From Desulfovibrio sp. (GTDB lineage: Bacteria; Desulfobacterota; Desulfovibrionia; Desulfovibrionales; Desulfovibrionaceae), in the NCBI GenBank assembly GCA_031275955.1, contig JAISNZ010000094.1:1-22443 (forward strand): a stretch of DNA of 22,443 bases. The letters run 5' to 3'. The translations under genes and the position numbers were made by a program. The notes under the pieces are model-generated. The model did not search any database. It was not told the origin of the DNA and saw only the letters and a list, made by a program, of their open reading frames with translations. Position 1 is the first letter of the stretch, and every line of letters begins with the position of its first letter. Of the stretch, positions 8,149 through 14,038 are shown one piece after another.

Positions 8149-9001
8149 TAGCATGCAGATATTAGCGCAGGCTTCACTGCTCTTCCAAAATGAGGCCATA
8201 CCTTACATAACAACAAAACTCGCCAGGCTTTATTTAGGAGATGTTATTGATATATTGAACATGCTGCCTACCGAATCTGTGGATATAATCTTTGCCGATC
8301 CTCCTTATAATCTATCAAATGGCGGAACTACCTGTCATGCCGGAAAACGCGTCAGTGTCAACAAAGCGCACTGGGACGTCAGTCATGGCATTGAAAACAA
8401 TTTTACATTTCATATGAATTGGATTCAGGCTTGCAGAAGAATTCTAAAAAATGCAGGTACTATTTGGATTTCTGGTACATATCATAGTATTTTCTCTTGT
8501 GGTTATGCACTTCAGCTTCAAGGATGGCATCTTCTTAATGATATTGTCTGGTTTAAACCCAATGCCGCACCCAATCTGGCCTGCCGCATGTTTACAGCGA
8601 GCCATGAAACTTTATTGTGGGCCAAAAAGAATAAAAGTGCGAAACACTATTTTAACTATGAAGCCATGAAAATTGGACCTTGGGAAAAGGATATGCTGAA
8701 AAATCCAGGCAAGCAGATGCGGAGCGTTTGGGCTATCAGCGGCCCCTCTCCAAAAGAGAAACGTTTTGGCAAGCATCCTACTCAAAAACCATTGGATTTG
8801 CTTATTCGCATAATAAGGGCATCCTGCCCCACTGGCGGAACCGTGCTAGATCCTTTTTGCGGGAGCGGGACAACCGGCGTTGCGGCACTTCGTCACGGGC
8901 ATCAGTTTATTGGCATTGATTCAGAGCGAGATTATTTAAAAAAGATAGCATTACCCAGACTTTTAGCAATTGAGGAAGGAGATGCGTATGGAGAGGCGTG
9001 A
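8141..9001 (+). CDS. dpnA: Second GATC adenine methyltransferase, DpnA-like (beta class)
   Basis: A 286-residue N6-adenine or N4-cytosine-type methylase with beta-class motif order: catalytic FADPPYNLSNGG (51-62) comes before the SAM motif DPFCGSGTTG (237-246), with the target region between. NAAPNLACRMFTASHETLLW and GKHPTQKP (210-217) match what I recall of DpnA, the accessory methylase of the DpnII system that can also methylate single-stranded GATC DNA. ATG 8141 overlaps the dam stop (TAA 8146-8148), indicating translational coupling. The C-terminus overlaps the nuclease start. Having two methylases with one nuclease is typical of DpnII-like systems, where DpnA protects incoming single-stranded DNA. 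Confidence 0.9.
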   Translation: MDNSMQILAQASLLFQNEAIPYITTKLARLYLGDVIDILNMLPTESVDIIFADPPYNLSNGGTTCHAGKRVSVNKAHWDVSHGIENNFTFHMNWIQACRRILKNAGTIWISGTYHSIFSCGYALQLQGWHLLNDIVWFKPNAAPNLACRMFTASHETLLWAKKNKSAKHYFNYEAMKIGPWEKDMLKNPGKQMRSVWAISGPSPKEKRFGKHPTQKPLDLLIRIIRASCPTGGTVLDPFCGSGTTGVAALRHGHQFIGIDSERDYLKKIALPRLLAIEEGDAYGEA

Positions 9002-9602
9002 AGCAGCCGCGAAGCTTAAGGTTCTGGTTGGACAGGATCTACACGCCTTAGCTAAACAATACGGCATCACTGTCTGCACTCCGTCCGGAACGGTCAACAA
9101 GGGTTGGGCTGGGCATGTTTGCGAGCGTTTTTTGGGGTTGCCATTGAATTCCGCTCAAAGTCCAAACTTTGGGTCTTGGGAATTGAAAAGCATTCCCATA
9201 AAGCGCTTGGCATCTGGGCAGTTGGCATTCAAAGAAACTATGGCGATTACGATGATTGATCCATACCATGTGGCACGTACGCCATTTGCTGAGAGTCATT
9301 TGCTGACCAAACTCAGTAAAGCGGTTATCGTTGCGCGAATTGTCGGGGTCTCCTATGCCGAACCAACCTTTATACATTCCGTAACAGAAATAGATCTCCA
9401 TGATGAATTGTATAATGCGGTAAAGGCTGATTATGAATTGGTACAGAGATTCCTAAACGATCCCAAGTGCGGATTTATATCATTAACTGGAAAAATAGGA
9501 AAATATGTGCAGCCTCGCACCAAAGGTACTGGACATGGGAGTACTTCCAGAGCATTCTATGCAAGACCAGTATTTTTGGAACAATTCATATCATTACGCT
9601 GA
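8988..9602 (+). CDS. MutH/Sau3AI-family GATC restriction endonuclease
   Basis: A 204-residue protein resembling mismatch nickase MutH and Sau3AI, both of which act at GATC. NKGWAGHVCERFLG (37-50) aligns with E. coli MutH DKGWVGVLLEIWLG, with E46 at the MutH E56 position. WELKSIPI (64-71) matches VELKTIPV, giving E65 and K67 at catalytic E77 and K79. ESHLLTKLSKAV supplies a Lys (108) like MutH K116. The C-terminal GKYVQPRTKG and RAFYARPVF match the MutH LQIRPKA and GFYLKKNF regions. At the place of catalytic Asp70 this protein has Asn60 (SPNFGSW). Start: ATG 8988 has AAGGAG with 6-nt spacing; ATG 8982 would be too close. It overlaps dpnA by 14 nt. This is a MutH-type nuclease, not the DpnII family usually paired with these methylases. 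Confidence 0.85.
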   Translation: MERREAAAKLKVLVGQDLHALAKQYGITVCTPSGTVNKGWAGHVCERFLGLPLNSAQSPNFGSWELKSIPIKRLASGQLAFKETMAITMIDPYHVARTPFAESHLLTKLSKAVIVARIVGVSYAEPTFIHSVTEIDLHDELYNAVKADYELVQRFLNDPKCGFISLTGKIGKYVQPRTKGTGHGSTSRAFYARPVFLEQFISLR

Positions 9603-9605
9603 TAT

Positions 9606-9635
9606 TGTATAATACATTTGACAAAGTATTATACA
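9606..9635. repeat. 10-bp perfect palindrome after the restriction gene
   Basis: TGTATAATAC (9606-9615) and GTATTATACA (9626-9635) are exact inverted copies separated by ATTTGACAAA. Each arm contains a TATAAT-like hexamer (one per strand), and the spacer contains TTGACA. It begins 3 bp after the nuclease stop codon. No T-run follows, so it is a poor terminator. It looks more like an operator or a site with overlapping promoter elements. Confidence 0.55.
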
Positions 9636-9883
9636 TAGTTAAATATATTGTATCCAATCGTGTTGCTTGCCTATATCTTATCGGTACCGCGTCCCTCGGC
9701 ATGACCGACACAAATTGCCCCTGACCATCCTATTTCCTCTTTTGGCATCCACAAAAATTGGGGGCTTTTTTCGGGGGTCTGGTGTGGGAAATATTTCTAT
9801 AATTATCTGATATAAAACACTGTTATATCCTAACTCAAGGCGACTATCTGGACGGCGTGAGAGAGGGCAAGGGCTGACAGGAA

Positions 9884-9950
9884 TTTCCCCGGATAGGCGC
9901 GGCGTAATTAACCGCGCCGAAAAGCTGACCATGCGGCCTGCCGGGGGAAA
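9884..9950. repeat. Nested inverted repeats (possible structured RNA or remnant)
   Basis: TTTCCCCGG (9884-9892) is the inverse of CCGGGGGAAA (9941-9950) except for one extra G. Inside lies GGCGCGG (9896-9902) with CCGCGCC (9912-9918), loop CGTAATTAA. The two nested stems could fold into a branched element. I compared it mentally with common riboswitch cores (TPP, cobalamin, glycine, fluoride, Moco) and found no match. Confidence 0.35.
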
Positions 9951-10036
9951 CAATCCATGGGACCCAGCATGGGGGGGGCATGGAAAAAAAATACCTGAAT
10001 CCGTGATCAACTTTGATAATAATTCTATCTACAGCA

Positions 10037-10070
10037 TTGAGGGGCTTTTGATTCACTGAAAAGCCCTCAA
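10037..10070. repeat. Terminator-like inverted repeat
   Basis: TTGAGGGGCTTTT (10037-10049) and AAAAGCCCTCAA (10059-10070) form a 12-bp stem with one bulged G and a 9-nt loop. The stem's own A/T arms give short T and A tracts in both directions, so it may act as a weak bidirectional terminator separating the island from the nrdD region. No active gene clearly ends here. Confidence 0.4.
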
Positions 10071-10255
10071 AAGTATAGCTCTTAGGGTCAAAGCATCGGT
10101 ATTTGAACCTCACTACAACGGAAATAGCATCATTTTGCCGCTTGTTGCTGATTTTGGGCGCAATTATCCTGTTGTTGACACAGAAAGGCGTAAACTCTAC
10201 CGATTACACCAGCACAAGTTGCCGGTACAAACGACACATCGCACCGGCTGTCTCG

Positions 10256-10286
10256 ACAGCGTCCCGCGGGAACAGCGTCCCGCGGG
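10256..10286. repeat. Tandem 15-bp direct repeat
   Basis: ACAGCGTCCCGCGGG occurs at 10256-10270 and again at 10272-10286, separated by a single A (period 16). Each copy contains the palindrome CCCGCGGG. It lies about 250 bp upstream of nrdD, at the point where GC content rises. It could be paired binding sites for a regulator or a slippage product. The repeat is exact, but its role is unknown. Confidence 0.5.
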
Positions 10287-10400
10287 TAAAGGTCTCCGCG
10301 CCCGGGGCGCCGCGTCCCGCCGGGGAGCCCCGGCCAGCCTTACGATTTAAAAAAATCCTTAGTGCCGCAAGGGAAAAGTGCTGTACCCCCGATCTTTTGC

Positions 10401-10406
10401 TTGACA
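10401..10406 (+). promoter_or_regulatory. Candidate -35 element of nrdD promoter
   Basis: TTGACA at 10401-10406 is a perfect -35 hexamer upstream of nrdD. No good -10 lies at the usual 16-18 bp spacing (the sequence there is AGATTG). The leader that follows is unusually pyrimidine-rich (about 10450-10492). Confidence 0.25.
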
Positions 10407-10487
10407 GGAGAGTAGGAGTTTTGAGATTGTCTAAAAAAGTTGTTGGGCAGGTTTTTCCCCCTTCTTTTCCCTTCGAGTTTTCTTTTT

Positions 10488-10530
10488 TCCCCGGCCGGGC
10501 TTCGCCGCTTTTGGCCGGCCGGGGAGGGAG
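10488..10530 (+). promoter_or_regulatory. Leader hairpin abutting the nrdD ribosome site
   Basis: CCCCGGCCGG (10489-10498) is an exact inverse of CCGGCCGGGG (10515-10524), with a 16-nt loop; T10488-A10525 extends it to 11 pairs, and G-U pairs of the upstream T-run can extend it further. The Shine-Dalgarno GGGAG (10526-10530) immediately follows, so extension would occlude it. Hence a possible translational control of nrdD. No known riboswitch class was recognised. Confidence 0.4.
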
Positions 10531-10535
10531 CCGGC

Positions 10536-12794
10536 ATGCCTTCCTCCATCATCAAGCGCGACGGAAAATCCGCGCCCTTCGACTCCGGCAAGATTCTCAA
10601 CGCCGTCAACAAGGCCAACAAGGCCGTGGGCGAAGAGGAAATGTCCCCCACGGATCTCCTTTTTGTCACGGAAAAGGTCTGCGGGCGGCTGGAACGGGAG
10701 GGGTTGAAGCATGTGGAGGAAATCCAGGATGTGGTGGAGGAGACCCTGATCCGCTACGGCTACGCCAGGACGGCCAAGGCCTACATCCTGTACCGGGCGG
10801 AGCACGCCAAGATCCGCAATGCCGAAACCTATCTCATGGACATCTACAAGAAACTGACCTGGTCCTCGGCCCTGGAGGAGGACATCAAGCGGGAAAACGC
10901 CAACATTGACGGCGACACGGCCATGGGCACCATGCTCAAGTACGGCTCCGAGGGGTCCAAGTTTTTCATCGACAACCACATCCTGCCCAAGGACGTGTCC
11001 GCGGCCCACAATAACGGGGACATCCACATCCACGACAAAGACTTTTACATGCTGACGGAGACCTGCTGCCAGATCGATCTGATTCCCCTTTTCCGGCGGG
11101 GGTTTTCCACCGGGCACGGGCATCTGCGCGAGCCCAACTCCATTGAGAGCTATTCCGCCCTGGCCTGCATTGCCATCCAGGCCAACCAGAACGAGATGCA
11201 CGGCGGGCAGAGCGTGCCCAACTTTGACTATGCCATGGCCCAGGGGGTGGGCAAGACCTTTTGCCAGGAATATTGGAAGGCCTTTGCCGCCTATGTGCAG
11301 GTGAAGGAGGACGGCTCCGAGGAGGAGGCCCTGGCCCTGGCCGGGGAGATGCGCGTCCTGGCCGGGGAGGACATCCGCATGGGCGCGGCGGAGGATTTCG
11401 GGCGGCGCCTTTCGGCCGCCGCCGGCGCGGGGCGGCGCCCCCTGCTGGAAAAGGCCCACGCCTACGCGGTGGAGAAGGCCGGCAAGGCCACGGACAGAAG
11501 GACCTACCAGGCCATGGAGGCCTTCATCCACAATCTCAACACCATGAATTCCCGGGCCGGGGCCCAGGTGCCCTTCAGCTCCGTCAACTACGGCACGGAC
11601 ACCTCGGCCGAGGGGCGCATGGTCGTCCGCAACCTGCTGCTGGCCACCCAGGCCGGCCTGGGCAACGGGGAGACCTCCATTTTTCCGGTTCAGATCTTCA
11701 AGGTCAAGTCCGGCCTGAACTTTCAACCCGGGGACCCCAACCATGACCTGTTCCAACTGGCCATGGCCACCTCCGCCCGGCGGCTTTTTCCCAATTTCGG
11801 CTTTCTGGACGCCCCCTTCAACCTGCGCTACTACAAGCCGGGGGATTACGACACGGAGGCCGCCTACATGGGCTGCCGGACGCGGGTGCTGGGCAACATC
11901 CACGACCCGGAGCGGCAGACCATCTGCGGGCGCGGCAATCTGAGCTTCACCTCCATCAACCTGCCCCGCCTGGGGCTGGAGGCCGATGGAAATCTCGGCG
12001 CCTTTTTCGCCCTCCTGGACGAGCGCATGGATCTCGTCTTCCGCCAGCTTCTTCACCGTTTCAAGATCCAGAGCGCCAAAAAGGTCCGCAACTATCCCTT
12101 CCTCATGGGGGAGGGCATCTGGATGGATTCCGGCGGCCTGGACTGGGACGACGCCATCGCCGGGGTTCTCCGGCACGGAACCCTGTCGGTGGGCTTCATC
12201 GGCCTGGCCGAGGCCCTGAAGGCCCTCACCGGCGCGCACCACGGGGAAAGCGACGAGGCCCGGAATCTCGGACTTAGGATCATCGGGCACATGCGGCGGC
12301 GGACGGATGAGGAGTCGGAGCGGACCAGGCTGAATTTTACCCTTCTGGCCACGCCGGCGGAGGGCCTGAGCGGGCGCTTCGTGGAACTTGACCGCCGGCG
12401 CTACGGCCTTGTGCCCGGCGTCACCGACCGTGATTACTACACCAATTCCTTTCACATCCCGGTCTATTTCCCCCTGCCGGCCTTCCGGAAGATCCGCCTG
12501 GAGGCCCCCTATCACGCCCTGACCAACGCCGGGCACATCACCTATGTGGAACTGGACGGGGACACCTGCAAGAACCCGGAGGCCTTTGAGGCCGTTATCC
12601 GCTGCATGCACGAGCAGGGCGTGGGCTACGGCTCGGTGAACCACCCCCTGGACCGCGATCCCGTCTGCGGCTATGTGGGGGTGATCAACGGGGTCTGCCC
12701 GCGCTGCGGCCGGAAGGAGGGCGAGGGCGTCAGCCCGGAAGTCCTGCGCGCCCTGCGCCGCCAGTATCCCGACGTTCCCCTCTGGGACGGCTGA
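10536..12794 (+). CDS. nrdD: Anaerobic ribonucleoside-triphosphate reductase catalytic chain, lacking its glycyl-radical tail
   Basis: Class III RNR large chain, reducing ribonucleotides to deoxyribonucleotides without oxygen. The 752-residue product starts with an ATP-cone allosteric domain (residues about 3-95, SSIIKRDGKSAPFDSGKI). The catalytic barrel follows: NNGDIHIHDKDFYMLTETCC, SALACIAIQANQNEMHGGQS (active-site Cys), NTMNSRAGAQVPFSSVNYG and CRTRVLGN. Near the C-terminus is a zinc-ribbon-like VCGYVG then CPRCGR (Cys 711, 721, 724; the usual fourth Cys seems to be Asp). The protein ends 28 residues after CPRC, without the RxTGY glycyl-radical loop expected there. That loop is encoded by the next ORF. 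ATG 10536 has GGGAG 5 nt upstream. First gene of the nrdD, glycyl-radical ORF, nrdG set. Confidence 0.93.
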   Translation: MPSSIIKRDGKSAPFDSGKILNAVNKANKAVGEEEMSPTDLLFVTEKVCGRLEREGLKHVEEIQDVVEETLIRYGYARTAKAYILYRAEHAKIRNAETYLMDIYKKLTWSSALEEDIKRENANIDGDTAMGTMLKYGSEGSKFFIDNHILPKDVSAAHNNGDIHIHDKDFYMLTETCCQIDLIPLFRRGFSTGHGHLREPNSIESYSALACIAIQANQNEMHGGQSVPNFDYAMAQGVGKTFCQEYWKAFAAYVQVKEDGSEEEALALAGEMRVLAGEDIRMGAAEDFGRRLSAAAGAGRRPLLEKAHAYAVEKAGKATDRRTYQAMEAFIHNLNTMNSRAGAQVPFSSVNYGTDTSAEGRMVVRNLLLATQAGLGNGETSIFPVQIFKVKSGLNFQPGDPNHDLFQLAMATSARRLFPNFGFLDAPFNLRYYKPGDYDTEAAYMGCRTRVLGNIHDPERQTICGRGNLSFTSINLPRLGLEADGNLGAFFALLDERMDLVFRQLLHRFKIQSAKKVRNYPFLMGEGIWMDSGGLDWDDAIAGVLRHGTLSVGFIGLAEALKALTGAHHGESDEARNLGLRIIGHMRRRTDEESERTRLNFTLLATPAEGLSGRFVELDRRRYGLVPGVTDRDYYTNSFHIPVYFPLPAFRKIRLEAPYHALTNAGHITYVELDGDTCKNPEAFEAVIRCMHEQGVGYGSVNHPLDRDPVCGYVGVINGVCPRCGRKEGEGVSPEVLRALRRQYPDVPLWDG

Positions 12795-12795
12795 C

Positions 12796-12872
12796 GGCGC
12801 GCCGGGGACGCGCCTGCGGCGGCGGCGGACCCATGTCGCCAGCGGAATTTTGATCAACCGCGCCAAGGCGCG
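12796..12872 (+). promoter_or_regulatory. Two GGCGCG/CGCGCC hairpins between nrdD and the glycyl-radical ORF
   Basis: GGCGCG (12796-12801) pairs with CGCGCC (12809-12814), 2 bp past the nrdD stop. CGCGCC (12859-12864) pairs with GGCGCG (12867-12872), ending directly before AAAGGAG (12873-12879). The four arms are the same sequence and its complement, so they can also pair across the gap. They might regulate translation or mRNA stability of the small ORF. No T-run is present. Confidence 0.45.
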
Positions 12873-12889
12873 AAAGGAGAGACTTCAGG

Positions 12890-13060
12890 ATGTTGATGGA
12901 CCCGCAACGCGAGACGAAGACCCGGCAGACCAGACGTATCGGCGAAGGGGTGGGCTTTGAGCGCACCCGGCGCATCACCGGCTATCTGGTGGGAACCCTG
13001 GATCGTTTCAACAACGCCAAGCGGGCTGAAGAGCGCGACCGGGTCCGGCACGGTGTCTGA
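12890..13060 (+). CDS. Stand-alone glycyl-radical domain of class III ribonucleotide reductase
   Basis: A 56-residue ORF whose C-terminal half, RRITGYLVGTLDRFNNAKR then AEERDRVRH, is the conserved end of NrdD proteins that bears the radical Gly (Gly31 here, in RITGYL). The N-terminal half is short and basic. It has its own start and ribosome site (AAAGGAG at 12873-12879, ATG 12890; a second ATG at 12896). It is in a different frame from nrdD, and its frame is closed by TGA at 12851, so it is not a simple one-base frameshift product. It overlaps nrdG by 8 nt. Inferred role: bind NrdD and carry the glycyl radical installed by NrdG, comparable in principle to the spare glycyl-radical protein GrcA/YfiD of pyruvate formate-lyase. 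Alternative: a decayed nrdD split by rearrangement. Confidence 0.85.
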   Translation: MLMDPQRETKTRQTRRIGEGVGFERTRRITGYLVGTLDRFNNAKRAEERDRVRHGV

Positions 13061-13637
13061 AGATCCCCTTCTTGGGGAGGCCTGTCTGCGGGTCAGCGGG
13101 GTGGTGGAGGAATCCATCGTGGACGGCCCCGGCCTGCGCTACGCCGTCTTCACCCAGGGCTGCCCGCACCTCTGCCCCGGTTGCCATAACCCCCAGACCC
13201 ACAGCCTGTCCGGCGGCCGTTTCCTTTCCGTTTCCTCCCTCCTCGCCGCTGTCCGGGAAAATCCCCTGCTCGCGGGGGTTACCCTTTCCGGGGGAGAACC
13301 CTTTCTCCAGCCGGCCCCCCTCTGCCTGCTGGCCGAGGGGGTGCGCGCCCTCGGCCGCAACGTGGTCGTCTATTCCGGCTATACCCTGGAAGAACTGGGG
13401 GATCTGGCGGCGGCCAGCCCCCCGGCGGCCCGGCTGCTCCAACTGACCGACCTGCTCATTGACGGCCCCTATGTGCAGGCCCTGCGGGATCTCGACCTCC
13501 CCTTCCGGGGCAGCCGCAACCAGAGGATTCTGGGAGCGGCGGAGATCCGGGCGGCGCTGGGGAAAAAATTGGCGCCGTTTTTTCTTGACATCCCCCCGGC
13601 GCCGGGATATGACCCCGGCCAAGGAGCTTCGCCATGA
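13053..13637 (+). CDS. nrdG: Anaerobic ribonucleotide reductase activating enzyme (radical SAM)
   Basis: Radical-SAM activase that generates the glycyl radical on class III RNR. The 194-residue product has VVEESIVDGPGLRYAVFTQG followed by CPHLCPGC, giving the CxxxCxxC [4Fe-4S] motif at C37, C41 and C44. The GGE motif is in VTLSGGEPFLQ. DLLIDGPYV and FRGSRNQRIL complete the usual NrdG/PflA-like core. Size is normal for NrdG. The start is taken as GTG 13053, overlapping the glycyl-radical ORF's stop (13058-13060); no strong Shine-Dalgarno is present, so coupling is likely. Cotranscribed with nrdD; transcription probably ends at 13741-13770. Confidence 0.93.
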   Translation: MSEDPLLGEACLRVSGVVEESIVDGPGLRYAVFTQGCPHLCPGCHNPQTHSLSGGRFLSVSSLLAAVRENPLLAGVTLSGGEPFLQPAPLCLLAEGVRALGRNVVVYSGYTLEELGDLAAASPPAARLLQLTDLLIDGPYVQALRDLDLPFRGSRNQRILGAAEIRAALGKKLAPFFLDIPPAPGYDPGQGASP

Positions 13638-13714
13638 AGCGGACCGCCGCCCGGATATACGCCTATTATCCCAGGAACCCAGGAAGGGATCCGGGTCTTT
13701 CGCGCCGGGCATAA
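13634..13714 (+). CDS. Possible 26-residue peptide overlapping nrdG stop
   Basis: ATG 13634 overlaps the nrdG stop as ATGA and has AAGGAG at 13621-13626, a 7-nt spacing that is better than nrdG's own. The peptide begins MKRTAARIYAYYPRNPGR and is basic with no recognisable motif. It ends before the terminator at 13741. The good ribosome site and ATGA overlap are the only support. It could be chance, since AAGGAG also encodes part of the NrdG C-terminus. Confidence 0.3.
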   Translation: MKRTAARIYAYYPRNPGRDPGLSRRA

Positions 13715-13740
13715 GGGAAAAGGATTTTCCGGAAATGCTG

Positions 13741-13770
13741 GCCGCCGACCTCGGGTCGGCGGCCTTTTTT
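13741..13770 (+). terminator. Rho-independent terminator of the nrdD-nrdG operon
   Basis: A perfect 9-bp stem, GCCGCCGAC (13741-13749) with GTCGGCGGC (13755-13763), loop CTCGG, followed by C and six T (13765-13770). It lies 104 bp past nrdG and ahead of the symporter genes. Confidence 0.93.
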
Positions 13771-13900
13771 CGTTAAGGCCCCGGACCCCCGCAAGGGAAA
13801 TGAGGCTGGATTCCTGGAGGGGGCGCCCCGCAAATTCCCCCGGCAGGGCGTGGCCACGCCACCCCATCAGGGATTTCACCGCCTTACCAAGGAGAAGACA

Positions 13901-14038
13901 ATGTCCAGCGACTTTCTTGCAACCCTGGCCGGCATGGATGCCCTGATCTTTCTGGGCCTCGCCTCCCTGGTCTTTGCCGCCTTCTTTTCCGCCGTCAGCC
14001 TTGTCCGTAACGCCCTTTGCAAGGAGAAACGGTCATGA
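13901..14038 (+). CDS. Small single-span membrane protein, putative symporter accessory
   Basis: A 45-residue protein beginning MSSDFLATLAGMDALIFLGL, with one hydrophobic helix (about residues 12-35) and a basic C-terminus (LCKEKRS), so the tail is probably cytoplasmic. AAGGAG is 6 nt before ATG 13901. Its stop overlaps the symporter's start (ATGA at 14035-14038), so the two are translationally coupled. Tiny one-helix proteins encoded directly before SSS symporters are annotated as symporter accessory proteins in other genomes. The link here is by position and shape. The 130 bp upstream, after the terminator, hold no other gene. Confidence 0.7.
   Translation: MSSDFLATLAGMDALIFLGLASLVFAAFFSAVSLVRNALCKEKRS

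Larger units (their letters stand above)
9636..10400. other. Gene-free island margin
   Basis: About 0.75 kb with no gene I can support on either strand. It is AT-rich at first and becomes GC-rich after about 10250. It holds the structured elements listed separately, plus an 8-bp G tract (9971-9978) close to an 8-bp A tract (9984-9991). Short open frames in both directions lack family resemblance and ribosome sites. It is most likely degraded mobile or accessory DNA marking the right edge of the island. Confidence 0.45.

Noticed and set aside
9830..9880. Short plus-strand reading GDYLDGVREGKG resembling one MORN repeat
   Set aside because: Only about 12 residues between stops, with no start and no second repeat; too short to support.
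9884..9950. Riboswitch upstream of nrdD (cobalamin or similar)
   Set aside because: No conserved core of a known class could be matched, and the element is nearly 600 bp from nrdD.
9844..10113. Minus-strand 89-codon open frame starting GTG with a Lys/Phe-rich N-terminal part
   Set aside because: No ribosome site, no recognised family, and the second half is GC-skewed and unlike protein; noted only in connection with the homopolymer tracts.
10085..10120. tRNA-like GGTTCAAATACC on the minus strand
   Set aside because: The flanking bases do not pair into a T-stem and no acceptor or anticodon arms could be found.
10103..10350. Plus-strand frames upstream of nrdD, one with a hydrophobic stretch (LLLILGAIILLL)
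   Set aside because: TTG start without Shine-Dalgarno, hydrophobic run short, remainder low-complexity Arg/Pro; not supported as a gene.
10431..12866. Very long minus-strand open frame opposite nrdD
   Set aside because: Mirror frame of a high-GC gene; its translation is Gly/Val/His-rich with no domain, while the plus strand is clearly NrdD.
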